NCBI RefSeq assembly: GCF_033366695.1
Contig: NZ_JAOBTQ010000001.1
Span: 6,324,001 to 6,388,000, forward strand
Reading direction: 5' to 3'
Source: Streptomyces sp. SCL15-4
GTDB taxonomy: Bacteria; Actinomycetota; Actinomycetes; Streptomycetales; Streptomycetaceae
Length of the DNA: 64,000 nucleotides
Part shown: one piece after another, positions 17,564-25,880 of the stretch
How positions within the stretch are numbered: the stretch's first letter is position 1
Layout of the letters: every line of letters begins with the position of its first letter
Made by a program: the position numbers and the translations under genes
The notes under the pieces: generated by a model
What the model saw: the letters and a program-made list of their open reading frames with translations, nothing else
Told to the model about the DNA's origin: nothing
The model's database searches: none

Positions 17564-18723
17564 GGGCCTCGGCGTTCGTCTATCCCTGGGACGTCAACGG
17601 CGACCCGGAGGCGCCCGCGCGCATCGCCGGGCTCGGCGTCGAGCAGGTCACCCTCGCCGCCGCCTACCACTCCACCCGCGCGCTGACCCCGCGCCACCCC
17701 AGGCGCCGCGTCGTCACCGCCGAGTACGCGGCCGTCCTCTACCCGCCCGGCGACCGCTGGGCGGGCCGCGGCCTGCGCCCCTACCCGGCCGGCCGCTGGG
17801 CGCCCGGCAACGCCTACGCCGAGGCCGCCGGCGCCCTCGCCGCGGCCGGCCTGGAGGTGCACACCTGGGTCGTCCTCGCCCACAACTCGCGGATGGGCGC
17901 CGAACACCCCGACACCTCCGTCGTCAACGCCTACGGCGACCGCTACCCGTGGGCACCCTGCATCGCCCAGCCCGGCACGCGCGCGTACCTGACCGACCTG
18001 GCCGCCGAGGCCGCCGTACGCCCCGGCGCGCACGGCACCGAACTGGAGTCGCTCGGCTGGTACGGGCTCCAGCACCTGCACGCCCACGACAAGACGGCCG
18101 GCGTGGCCCTCGCGGAGGCCGGCCAGTACCTGATGTCGCTGTGCTTCTGCCCGTCCTGCCGGGACGGCTACGGCGGCCTCGGCCTGGACGCCGACGCGCT
18201 GGCCGCCGCCGTGCGCGAGGCGCTGGAACCGCTGTGGCGGGGCGCGGCCGACGACACCGGCTGGCCGGCGGTGGAGAAGCTGCTCGGCGAGGAGACGGCG
18301 GCGGCCACCCGCGCGTGGCGGGACACCACCGCCCGCACCCTCCAGGAGGAGGCCGTCGCCGCCGTGCGCGCCGCCGCGCCCCAAGGCTTCCGGGTGCTGC
18401 TGCACGCCGACCCGGTCTCCTACCACTGCGGGGCCAACGCGGGCGTCGACCCCGCCCACGTCCTGTCCGTGGCCGACGGCGTCGTGGTGCCCTGCACCGG
18501 CGGCACGGCCCTGCTCGCGCCGTTCGCCGCCGAGGCCCGCGAGGGGACGGTGCTGGCCGCCAACCTCACCGTCGTCAGCGGCATGGGCGGCAGCCCCGGC
18601 ACGCTCGCGGCGGACGCGGCCCGCGCGCGTGCCGGGGGCGCGACCGAACTGCGGCTGTACCACGCCGGGCTGGCCTCGGACGAGGACCTGGCGGCGGTGC
18701 GGGCCGGGCTGTCGGCTCTTTGA
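17560..18723 (+). CDS. uncharacterised 387-residue protein, possibly TIM-barrel hydrolase-like
   Basis: I do not recognise a named family with certainty. GTG 17560 overlaps the kdgD stop, with GGAGGAGG upstream. There is no signal peptide. The N-terminal half alternates strand-like and helix-like segments with WVVLAHNSRMGAEHP, NAYGDRYPWAPCIAQPGTRA and ELESLGWYGLQHLHAHDKTA. The acidic and aromatic residues at predicted strand ends resemble glycoside-hydrolase-like TIM barrels. A CFCPSC motif (about residues 193-198) looks like a metal site or disulfide pair. Later come LLHADPVSYHCGANAG and LYHAGLASDEDLAAVR. Coupling to kdgD suggests work on a uronate-derived compound or oligosaccharide in the cytoplasm. 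Activity is unknown. Confidence 0.75.
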   Translation: MRASAFVYPWDVNGDPEAPARIAGLGVEQVTLAAAYHSTRALTPRHPRRRVVTAEYAAVLYPPGDRWAGRGLRPYPAGRWAPGNAYAEAAGALAAAGLEVHTWVVLAHNSRMGAEHPDTSVVNAYGDRYPWAPCIAQPGTRAYLTDLAAEAAVRPGAHGTELESLGWYGLQHLHAHDKTAGVALAEAGQYLMSLCFCPSCRDGYGGLGLDADALAAAVREALEPLWRGAADDTGWPAVEKLLGEETAAATRAWRDTTARTLQEEAVAAVRAAAPQGFRVLLHADPVSYHCGANAGVDPAHVLSVADGVVVPCTGGTALLAPFAAEAREGTVLAANLTVVSGMGGSPGTLAADAARARAGGATELRLYHAGLASDEDLAAVRAGLSAL

Positions 18724-18736
18724 GGGCGGGACGGGC

Positions 18737-18890
18737 CTGACTGCCCGGGTCGCCGTGGTGACGGGGGCGGGTCCGGCTCCTCGTGGCGCCGGGGGTGGTG
18801 GGGTGGGAGCGGCCGTTTCACGTGAGGCCGGACGGGGACTTTGCCGTGGCGGCCGCTCGCCGGCGCAGCGGAACGGCCGTCGCCAGCAGG
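18737..18890 (+). pseudogene. remnant of a short-chain dehydrogenase N-terminus
   Basis: Just after the 387-residue gene the sequence reads TARVAVVTGAG, the SDR Rossmann opening, then after a Gly-rich stretch VGAAVSREAGR in the same frame. The expected continuation DFAVAAARRR appears in a neighbouring frame from about 18839. No catalytic SYK region follows, so only about 45 degraded codons remain. An oxidoreductase may once have followed kdgD. The rest of the 18724-19070 gap has no gene; it includes a hairpin, GTTCCGC and GCGGAAC, at 18906-18924. Confidence 0.45.
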
Positions 18891-19070
18891 GCCAGCCGCG
18901 TCGCGGTTCCGCAGCACGCGGAACACGGTCGGAGAGGTCGTCATGCCGGCCCATCGTGGGCCTAAGGCACCGGGACGGGGATCGGGAGGATGCCCGAGGC
19001 CGGGGGGCGGGGACGCGGGCGTTCGTAAGGCCCCCGCCGCCCGCCTTCCCGGCGCAGCGGTGTCAGTGGG

Positions 19071-20798
19071 TCAGAACCCCTTGACCCGCCACTCCTGCGA
19101 GTCGTTGCCGGTCTTCGACCACAGGGTCAGATAGGTGCCGTCGTCCAGCGAGTCCCCCTTGGGCGTGACGGCCTTGCCGAGGCGGTTGGTCACGGCGCCC
19201 CCGTCCTGCTTGAACAGCTGTGACGCGTTGCCGTTGCAGGTCCACAGGGTCAGTACGGCGCCGTTGGTGTCCTCCGCGTCGCCTTGCGGGGTCAGGCACT
19301 TGCCGCTCGCCTTGTGGACGAGACGGCCGTTCTGGAAGGCCCACCGCTGGCTCTCGGACCCGATGCAGTGCCATACCGTGACGATGGTTCCGTTGGCGGT
19401 GCCGTCGCCCTTGGGCGTCGCACACGTGAACCCGGGCTTGGTGAAGTTGGACATCCACCCCCAGCCGTCGACCGCCGCCCCGGCGGACGGGTTGATGGAG
19501 AACACCACACGCTTGGGCCCCACCCCATACGGGGGGTCTTTGTCCGCGAGGGCTTCGTTGAGGCCCCACAGACGCCCGGCGTTCGGGTCCCAGGAGAGAC
19601 TCTCGGTCAGCCCCGGCGCCTGCGTGAGCACGTGCGTCGTTTCGCCCTCCGCCGCCACGTGGATGCACGAGTAGCCCGAGTGCCAGGACGACGGACAATC
19701 GCCGCTCAGGTAGAAGTGCGTGCCGTCGGTGGCGGCGCCCTGCACCTTGAGGACCGGGTCGGCGTAGTAACCGCGGGAGAACGAATTCACCTTGGCGGGA
19801 AGCTGGGTGCCCAGTTGCGCCAGCGGCCAGCGGACGATGCGTGCCGCGGGGTTGTCACCGATGCTCTCCACGGAGACCAGGCTGGACGTCGACCGGTCGA
19901 CGCTCAGGCTGCTCAGGCACAGCACGTCCTTGGCCGGGCCGCAGGTCCGCACGCCCGCGCCGAACGGCTGGGGGTCGGTGTCGGCGACGGCGCCGGGCTT
20001 GGTCGTGTAGCGGGCCAGCAGTGGCAGGGCCCACCTGTGCCAGCGGGCGGAGGTGCGCCCTCCGCTCATTCCGGTGTCGGCACCGCCCGTATCGCTCGTG
20101 TCATTCATGCTCCACAGGTGGCTGAGGTCGTACACCTGCAGTTCCACGCCGTTGGCCACGAAGAGCCGGTTGCCGTACCAGGCGATCCCGTCCGCGTGCG
20201 ACTTGTAGGACAGCTTCTTGAAGTTGCCCTGCACCGGTTCCACCAGCGCCACGTGCCCGTACGTCACCTGGTCACCGGTCGACTGGGTGATCGAGATCCG
20301 GGTGTACTGCTCGTTCGGATCATTGGTAGCGTGATCGAACTTGCCGTAGTACCACGAGGCGATGTACAGGTGCCGCCCCTGGTACAGGCCGTCCGCGTAG
20401 GCGTCGTGCGAGCCGGTGAACCCCTGCGGCATCCAGCCGCCATCCGCAACGTCGTACCTGGAAGTGTCGTCGTCGCGGTCCCAGCAGAAGCCGTCGTAGG
20501 CCAGCGCGCCGTTGAGCCCGGTGCCGTGGCACAAGTGGGCGATGCCGGTGCGGGAGCCCAGGACGTCGGTGACGGCCGCCCTCGCGACACCGGCCGACTC
20601 CGCCGACTCGATCAGGGGCTGCTTGTCGCCGTCGACGCGCGTCAGGGTGAAGTCGGCGTCGAAGGACGTCAACTGGGAGGCCGCCTGGGCGGGCTGCGCG
20701 GGAAGCAGCAGACCGGCGGCCAGGGTCGCGCCGGCCACGGGGGTCAGGACACGCCGTAGGTGTTCGAACAATCTTTTCACGGCGGATAACTCAATCAC
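19071..20798 (-). CDS. secreted protein with C-terminal ricin-type beta-trefoil lectin domain
   Basis: A 575-residue exported protein. A Lys/Arg-rich start and hydrophobic stretch end at PAQAASQ. The central about 380 residues (SRTGIAHLCHGTGLNGALAY, YLASWYYGKFDH-like and GYSCIHVAAEGE segments) form an uncharacterised, possibly beta-propeller domain. The last about 135 residues are a ricin B lectin fold with GTIVTVWHCIGSESQRWAF, LTLWTCNGNASQLF and LTLWSKTGNDSQEWRV, giving QxW-type repeats for carbohydrate binding. The start is uncertain: GTG 20798 includes a rare TTA codon at position 4 (bldA-dependent if real), while GTG 20780 gives a normal signal peptide. It converges with the kdgD operon. 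Confidence 0.8.
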   Translation of the reverse strand: MIELSAVKRLFEHLRRVLTPVAGATLAAGLLLPAQPAQAASQLTSFDADFTLTRVDGDKQPLIESAESAGVARAAVTDVLGSRTGIAHLCHGTGLNGALAYDGFCWDRDDDTSRYDVADGGWMPQGFTGSHDAYADGLYQGRHLYIASWYYGKFDHATNDPNEQYTRISITQSTGDQVTYGHVALVEPVQGNFKKLSYKSHADGIAWYGNRLFVANGVELQVYDLSHLWSMNDTSDTGGADTGMSGGRTSARWHRWALPLLARYTTKPGAVADTDPQPFGAGVRTCGPAKDVLCLSSLSVDRSTSSLVSVESIGDNPAARIVRWPLAQLGTQLPAKVNSFSRGYYADPVLKVQGAATDGTHFYLSGDCPSSWHSGYSCIHVAAEGETTHVLTQAPGLTESLSWDPNAGRLWGLNEALADKDPPYGVGPKRVVFSINPSAGAAVDGWGWMSNFTKPGFTCATPKGDGTANGTIVTVWHCIGSESQRWAFQNGRLVHKASGKCLTPQGDAEDTNGAVLTLWTCNGNASQLFKQDGGAVTNRLGKAVTPKGDSLDDGTYLTLWSKTGNDSQEWRVKGF

Positions 20799-20913
20799 GC
20801 CGTGGCCGGGAGAGCCCCGGCATTTTGGCCAAGGCCCCGGCCGCGGGCGTCACGGCTTCCCGTCCGGCCGCGGATCGCGGGGCGGCCGGTCCTCCGCTCT
20901 CCCGGCGGCCCCG

Positions 20914-21342
20914 TCAGTCCAGGATCGTCGCGAGGCCGCGGTGGCGGAGGTCGGCCAGCGCGTTGCGCATGGCCTCGATCTGCTCGGGGGAGTGGCCGGT
21001 CCAGTCCGTCAGCTCCGACACGACGCGCACGGGCTCGCGTGTGCGGTAGGAACGGGTCGGGTTGCCCGGGAACTTCTTGTCGGTGACGTTCGGGTCGTCC
21101 TCCAGAGCGCCGGTCGGCTCCACCACGTAGATCCGGCCCGGCCCGTCGCCGGCCGCCAGCTCGGCGCCCCAGGCCGCGGCGTCCAGCGTCTCGGAGACGT
21201 AGACGTGACGGGACGTGCGCCCTTCCTCGTAGTTGGACGCGTACCCGGGGGTCAGCACGTCCCCCGGAGCGAGATCCGCCTTCGTGCCGTGCAGGTAGAT
21301 CCCCGCCTCGTACACCTGGAAAGGGACAGGGGTGCTGGTCAT
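20914..21342 (-). CDS. arr: NAD(+)--rifampin ADP-ribosyltransferase
   Basis: A 142-residue enzyme that matches the Arr family over its whole length. It opens VYEAGIYLHGTKADL, continues HVYVSETLDAAAWGAELAAG and GRIYVVEPTGALEDDPNVTD, and has the block KFPGNPTRSYRTREPVRVV. Arr transfers ADP-ribose from NAD+ to the C23 hydroxyl of rifamycins and inactivates them; chromosomal copies occur in mycobacteria and other actinobacteria. The conserved His and Tyr near the start and the Asp in EDDPNVTD are retained, so activity is expected. It is a single gene flanked by the lectin gene and a divergent GntR gene, with no mobile-element signs. Confidence 0.95.
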   Translation of the reverse strand: MTSTPVPFQVYEAGIYLHGTKADLAPGDVLTPGYASNYEEGRTSRHVYVSETLDAAAWGAELAAGDGPGRIYVVEPTGALEDDPNVTDKKFPGNPTRSYRTREPVRVVSELTDWTGHSPEQIEAMRNALADLRHRGLATILD

Positions 21343-21519
21343 GGGGGTGCTCCTCGGGGCCGGGCTTGGGAGGACAGGGAACCACGGCAGGCAGCGGAAT
21401 CACCCAATCCGGAGCGGAGTTCACGCCGCGCTCGCGTGGAACGGAACTCCCGGCACCGCAACTTCCTCTGTCCGAAGCATTGACGAAACTTGCGGCCCCT
21501 CCTACCTTCAACGCGTCGT

Positions 21520-21565
21520 ACTTCGTACGTCATATATGAGACGCGATATGTGAGATCCGAGAGGG
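21520..21565. promoter_or_regulatory. AT-rich palindromic region before the GntR gene, candidate autoregulatory operator
   Basis: TCATATATGA at 21530-21539 is a perfect 10-base palindrome, preceded by GTACTTCGTAC, itself GTAC-NNN-GTAC. A related half, GATATGTGAGA, follows at about 21545. The cluster ends just upstream of the ribosome binding site of the GntR-FCD gene. Such regulators usually bind sites of this kind in their own promoters. Confidence 0.4.
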
Positions 21566-21569
21566 CCGC

Positions 21570-22226
21570 ATGACCTCTGTGCCCACGCCGATCCCGTCCC
21601 GCACGCAATACGTGCTGGACGCGATCAAACACCGCATCCTCACCGGGCAGCTGACGCCCGGTCAGGCACTGGTCGAGACGGAGCTGGCCGCGCAGTTCGG
21701 AGTGTCCAAGACCCCGGTGCGCGAGGCGCTGAAGACCCTCGCCGGAACCGGCCTGGTCGTGATGAGCCAGTACAAGGGCGTCACGGTGCGCATGGTGGAC
21801 GCGGACATGGCGCGCGAGGTGTACGACGTACGGCTGCTGCTGGAGCCGGAGGCGCTGCGCCGGGCCGTGACCAAGGGTGCCTCCCTCGACGCCGCCCGCT
21901 CCGCGCTGGCCCGCGCCGACGACGCCACCGACACCGCCGAACGCTCCCTGGCCAACCGGGAGTTCCACCGTGCCCTGTACCTCCCGTGCGGCAATCCACT
22001 GCTCGCCCGGATGCTGGACCAGGTCCGCGACCAGGCCGCCCTCGTCTCCGCCGTCGCCTGGGCCACCGACCCCTCCTGGGAGCGGGAGGCCGCCGAGCAC
22101 CGGGAGATCCTGCGGCTCGCCCTGGACGGCGACGCGGACGGGGCCGCGGGCGCCCTGCACGCCCACATCGCGTCCTTCGTCCACCGGGCGTTCCCCGAGC
22201 CCCTTTCCACGGAAGGCGAGCAATGA
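21570..22226 (+). CDS. GntR family transcriptional regulator, FCD subfamily
   Basis: A 218-residue regulator. The winged helix has ALVETELAAQFGVSKTPVRE (about residues 31-50) followed by ALKTLAGTGLVVMSQYKGV. The C-terminal FCD domain has YDVRLLLEPEALRRA, ANREFHRALYLPCGNPLL, and AAEHREILRLALDGDADGA with the metal-binding histidine pattern. FCD regulators commonly sense sugar acids or their breakdown products and repress the adjacent operon. Its stop overlaps the start of the next gene (ATGA), making it the first gene of the sugar-acid operon it probably controls. Confidence 0.92.
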   Translation: MTSVPTPIPSRTQYVLDAIKHRILTGQLTPGQALVETELAAQFGVSKTPVREALKTLAGTGLVVMSQYKGVTVRMVDADMAREVYDVRLLLEPEALRRAVTKGASLDAARSALARADDATDTAERSLANREFHRALYLPCGNPLLARMLDQVRDQAALVSAVAWATDPSWEREAAEHREILRLALDGDADGAAGALHAHIASFVHRAFPEPLSTEGEQ

Positions 22227-23134
22227 GCAGCGTGACCTTCGAGGCCCAGCGGGCGGCCCTGGCCGACGTGGTGGCCATCCCGGTGACCCCCTTCGCCGCG
22301 GACGGCTCCGTCGACACCGCCACCCACCGGGCGCTGCTGCGTCGCCTGCTCGACGGCGGCATCACCACCCTCACCCCGAACGGCAACACCGGCGAGTTCT
22401 ACGCCCTCGCCCCCGAGGAGCGTCGGCTGGTCACCGAGACGACCGTGGCCGAGGCCGGCGACCGCGCCGTGATCCTGGCCGGCGTGGGCCACGACCTGCC
22501 CACCGCGATCACCTCCGCCCGGCACGCCCGCGACCTCGGCGCCGGCATGGTCATGGTCCACCAGCCGGTGCACCCCTACGTGTCCGCGGCCGGCTGGGTC
22601 GACTACCACCGCGCCATCGCCGAGGCCGTCCCCGAGCTGGGCGTCGTGCCGTACATCCGCAACGCGCAGCTGCCCGGCGCCCGGCTCGCCGAACTCGCCG
22701 GCCACTGCCCGAACGTCATCGGCGTGAAGTACGCCGTCCCGGACGCCGCCCGGTTCGCGGCCTTCGCCCGCGACGCCGGCCTGGACCGCTTCGTGTGGGT
22801 GGCCGGACTCGCCGAGCCCTACGCGCCCTCCTACTTCTCCGCGGGCGCCACCGGCTTCACCTCCGGCCTCGTCAACGTCGCCCCGGCCGTCTCCCGGAAC
22901 ATGCTGGACGCCCTGCGTGCCGGCGACTACCCGGCCGCCATGAAGGTCTGGGAGCAGATCCGCCGCTTCGAGGAGCTGCGCGCCGAACAGGGCAACGCCA
23001 ACAACGTCACCGTCGTCAAGGAGGCCCTCGCCGCGCTCGGCCTGTGCCGTCGGGACGTCCGCCCGCCCAGCAGGCCGCTGCCCGAGGACGAGCGCGCCGA
23101 GGTCGCCGCCATCGCCGCCGGATGGTCCATATGA
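22223..23134 (+). CDS. DHDPS-family sugar-acid dehydratase/aldolase
   Basis: A 303-residue DHDPS-fold enzyme. It has the family motif LTPNGNTGEFYALAPEER, the catalytic-loop region HQPVHPYVSAAGWVDY and the Schiff-base lysine in VIGVKYAVPD. The final EQGNANNVTVVKEALAALGL is usual for members acting on 2-keto-3-deoxy sugar acids. Because it overlaps the start of an IlvD/Edd dehydratase gene of L-arabonate type (ATGA), a role as 2-keto-3-deoxy-L-arabonate dehydratase, producing 2-oxoglutarate semialdehyde, is the best guess. An aldolase role is the alternative. It is distinct from the KdgD at 16622. Confidence 0.85.
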   Translation: MSSVTFEAQRAALADVVAIPVTPFAADGSVDTATHRALLRRLLDGGITTLTPNGNTGEFYALAPEERRLVTETTVAEAGDRAVILAGVGHDLPTAITSARHARDLGAGMVMVHQPVHPYVSAAGWVDYHRAIAEAVPELGVVPYIRNAQLPGARLAELAGHCPNVIGVKYAVPDAARFAAFARDAGLDRFVWVAGLAEPYAPSYFSAGATGFTSGLVNVAPAVSRNMLDALRAGDYPAAMKVWEQIRRFEELRAEQGNANNVTVVKEALAALGLCRRDVRPPSRPLPEDERAEVAAIAAGWSI

Positions 23135-24864
23135 ACGCAACCCCCAAGCGGCCCGAGGAACTGCGCAGCCACCAGTGGTACGGCACCGACGGGCTGCGGT
23201 CCTTCAGCCACCGCGCCCGCACCCGCCAGCTCGGCTATCTGCCCGAGGAGCACCTGGGCAAGCCGGTCATCGCCATCCTCAACACCTGGTCCGACATCAA
23301 CCCCTGCCACGTCCACCTGCGCGACCGCGCCCAGGCCGTCAAGCGCGGCGTGTGGCAGGCGGGCGGCTTCCCGCTGGAGTTCCCGGTCTCCACGCTCAGC
23401 GAGACCTTCCAGAAGCCGACCCCCATGCTCTACCGCAACCTGCTCGCCATGGAGACCGAGGAGCTGCTGCGCTCCTACCCGGTCGACGGAGCGGTGCTCA
23501 TGGGCGGCTGCGACAAGTCGACGCCCGCGCTGCTGATGGGCGCGGCCTCCGCCGACCTGCCCGCCGTGTTCGTGCCGGCCGGCCCGATGCTCCCGGGCCA
23601 CTGGCGCGGCGAGGTCCTCGGCTCCGGCACCGACATGTGGAAGTACTGGGACGACAAGCGGGCCGGCCTCATCGGCGACTGCGAACTGGCCGAGCTGGAG
23701 AGCGGCCTGGCCCGCTCGCCCGGCCACTGCATGACGATGGGCACGGCGTCCACGCTCACCGCCGCCGCCGAGGCGCTCGGGGTGACCGTGCCGGGCGCGT
23801 CCAGCATCCCGGCGGTGGACTCCGGGCACGACCGGATGGCGGCGAAGGCGGGCATGACGGCCGTGGACCTCGTCCACCGGGACCGCAGGCTGTCCGGCAT
23901 CCTCACCCGGGAGGCCTTCGAGGACGCCGTCACCACCGTGCTCGGCCTCGGCGGCTCCACCAACGCGGTGATCCACCTCATCGCCATGGCCGGCCGGGCC
24001 GGCGTCCGGCTGACCCTGGACGACTTCGACCGCATCGCCCGCACCGTCCCGGTCCTCGCCAACGTCCGCCCCGGCGGACGGAAGTACCTGATGGAGGACT
24101 TCCACTTCGCCGGCGGTCTGCCCGGTTTCCTCTCCCGGATCACCGACCTGCTCCACCTGGAGAGGCCGACGGTGTCCCACGACACCCTGCGCGAGCAGCT
24201 CCGCGGCGCGCGGGTCCACGACGACGACGTCATCCGCACCCGGGACAACCCGGTCGCGAGCGAGGGCGGTGTCGCCGTGCTGCGCGGCAACCTCTGCCCG
24301 GACGGCGCGGTCATCAAGCACATCGCCGCCGAGCCGCGGCTGCTCAGGCACACCGGCCCGGCCGTCGTCTTCGACGACTACAGGACCATGCAGCGCACCA
24401 TCAACGACCCCGCGCTCGGCATCACCGCCGACAGCGTCCTGGTGCTGCGCAACGCCGGCCCCAAGGGCGGCCCGGGCATGCCCGAGTACGGCATGCTGCC
24501 GATCCCGGACCACCTGCTGAAGCAGGGCGTGCGGGACATGGTCCGGATCTCCGACGCCCGGATGAGCGGCACGAGTTACGGCGCGTGCGTGCTGCACGTG
24601 GCCCCCGAGTCCTACGTCGGCGGCCCGCTGGCCCTGGTGCGCACCGGGGACCTCGTCACGCTCGACGTCGAGGCGCGCACGCTGCGGCTCGACGTGGACG
24701 ACGAGGAGCTGGCGCGCCGCAGGGCCGAGTGGACACCGCCGCCCGTGCGCTACGAACGCGGCTACGGCGCGCTCTACAGCGAGCAGATCACCCAGGCGGA
24801 CACCGGCTGCGACTTCGAGTTCCTCGCCCGGCCCGGCACGGTGCAGGACCCCTACGCCGGCTGA
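23131..24864 (+). CDS. IlvD/Edd-family sugar-acid dehydratase, L-arabonate dehydratase-like
   Basis: A 577-residue iron-sulfur dehydratase of the dihydroxy-acid/phosphogluconate dehydratase family. Cluster and metal ligands are visible in SDINPCHVHLRD, MGGCDKSTPALLMGAAS and SPGHCMTMGTAST. Substrate-side blocks include EFPVSTLSETFQKPT, LGGSTNAVIHLIAMAGRAGV and RISDARMSGTSYGACVLHV. The pattern resembles L-arabonate/sugar-acid dehydratases more than IlvD of branched-chain amino acid synthesis. It would convert an aldonate to its 2-keto-3-deoxy form in the cytoplasm, feeding the preceding DHDPS-family enzyme. The ATG at 23131 overlaps the previous stop. The exact substrate (L-arabonate, D-galactonate or other) is open. 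Confidence 0.86.
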   Translation: MNATPKRPEELRSHQWYGTDGLRSFSHRARTRQLGYLPEEHLGKPVIAILNTWSDINPCHVHLRDRAQAVKRGVWQAGGFPLEFPVSTLSETFQKPTPMLYRNLLAMETEELLRSYPVDGAVLMGGCDKSTPALLMGAASADLPAVFVPAGPMLPGHWRGEVLGSGTDMWKYWDDKRAGLIGDCELAELESGLARSPGHCMTMGTASTLTAAAEALGVTVPGASSIPAVDSGHDRMAAKAGMTAVDLVHRDRRLSGILTREAFEDAVTTVLGLGGSTNAVIHLIAMAGRAGVRLTLDDFDRIARTVPVLANVRPGGRKYLMEDFHFAGGLPGFLSRITDLLHLERPTVSHDTLREQLRGARVHDDDVIRTRDNPVASEGGVAVLRGNLCPDGAVIKHIAAEPRLLRHTGPAVVFDDYRTMQRTINDPALGITADSVLVLRNAGPKGGPGMPEYGMLPIPDHLLKQGVRDMVRISDARMSGTSYGACVLHVAPESYVGGPLALVRTGDLVTLDVEARTLRLDVDDEELARRRAEWTPPPVRYERGYGALYSEQITQADTGCDFEFLARPGTVQDPYAG

Positions 24865-24891
24865 ACCGCCCTCGACCGCGCCCCGAGACGG

Positions 24892-24924
24892 TCGAGATCT
24901 CGAACATTGATCGGAAAGCGCTTC
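24892..24924. promoter_or_regulatory. two palindromes before the ABC permease genes, candidate promoter/operator
   Basis: TCGAGATCTCGA at 24892-24903 is a perfect 12-base palindrome. AAGCGCTT at 24916-24923 is a perfect 8-base palindrome with the core typical of LacI-family operators. Both lie in the 80-base gap between the dehydratase gene and the permease start at 24945, so the transport genes may have their own regulated promoter. No LacI-type gene is in the window. Confidence 0.4.
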
Positions 24925-24944
24925 ACCGAGAACGGAGAACAGTC

Positions 24945-25880
24945 ATGGCCCAAGCCGCAGCCGTGGCGAAGCCGCCCGCGCCACCCCGGCGGCGCCGTGC
25001 CTCCGCGACCCCGCGCAGGCTGCCGTATCTGCTGATCGCCCCGGCGGCCCTGCTGATGCTGGGATTCATCGCCTACCCGGTGCTCAGTGTCTTCTACTAC
25101 AGCCTGCAGAACTACAACCCCACCAAGCCCTGGCGGAACGGCTTCGCCGGCCTGGACAACTTCACCCAGGCCTTCTCCCACGACCCGCAGTTCTGGGACA
25201 CGCTGACCTTCAGCGCCAAGTGGGTCGTGGTGGAAGTCGGGTTGCAGCTGCTGTGCGGTCTCGCCCTGGCGCTCATCGTCAACCAGACCTTCGTCGGCCG
25301 GGCCGTGGGCCGCGCGCTCGTCTTCTCGCCCTGGGCCGTCTCCGGTGTGCTGACCTCGGCCATCTGGGTGCTGCTCTACAACTCCCAGACCGGCATCAGC
25401 CGTTACCTCGCCGACGCGGGCCTCGGCTCGTACGGCACCAGCTGGCTGTCGGACACCTCCACGGTGTTCCCGGCGGCGGTGGTCGCCGACCTGTGGCGCG
25501 GGGTGCCGTTCTTCGCGATCCTCATCCTCGCCGACCTCCAGTCCGTCTCCAAGGACCTGTACGAGGCCGCCGAGGTCGACGGGGCGAGCCGGCTCAAGCA
25601 GTTCTGGCACATCACCCTGCCCCACCTGAAGGACGCCATCGTCCTGTCCACGCTGCTGCGCGCGGTGTGGGAGTTCAACAACGTCGACCTGCTCTACACC
25701 CTGACCGGCGGCGGCCCGGCCGGCGAGACCACCACCCTGCCGCTGTACATCGCCAACACATCCGTCGACGCCCACAACTTCGGCTACGCCTCCGCCCTCA
25801 CCACGGTGGCGTTCGTGATCCTGCTCTTCTGCTCGATCGTCTATCTGCGGCTGAGCAAGTTCGGAGGCGAGTCCAGGTGA
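24945..25880 (+). CDS. sugar ABC transporter permease (MalF type)
   Basis: A 311-residue integral membrane permease with six helices after a basic Pro/Arg-rich leader. LLIAPAALLMLGFIAYPVLS forms the first helix; the ATPase-docking loop is EAAEVDGASRLKQFWHITLP. LYTLTGGGPAGETTTLPLYI is typical of permeases for plant-derived oligosaccharides. ATG 24945 follows CGGAGA. With the next gene it forms the channel; the likely binding protein is encoded about 6 kb downstream at 32857, after the glycosidase genes. No ATPase is encoded. Confidence 0.93.
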   Translation: MAQAAAVAKPPAPPRRRRASATPRRLPYLLIAPAALLMLGFIAYPVLSVFYYSLQNYNPTKPWRNGFAGLDNFTQAFSHDPQFWDTLTFSAKWVVVEVGLQLLCGLALALIVNQTFVGRAVGRALVFSPWAVSGVLTSAIWVLLYNSQTGISRYLADAGLGSYGTSWLSDTSTVFPAAVVADLWRGVPFFAILILADLQSVSKDLYEAAEVDGASRLKQFWHITLPHLKDAIVLSTLLRAVWEFNNVDLLYTLTGGGPAGETTTLPLYIANTSVDAHNFGYASALTTVAFVILLFCSIVYLRLSKFGGESR

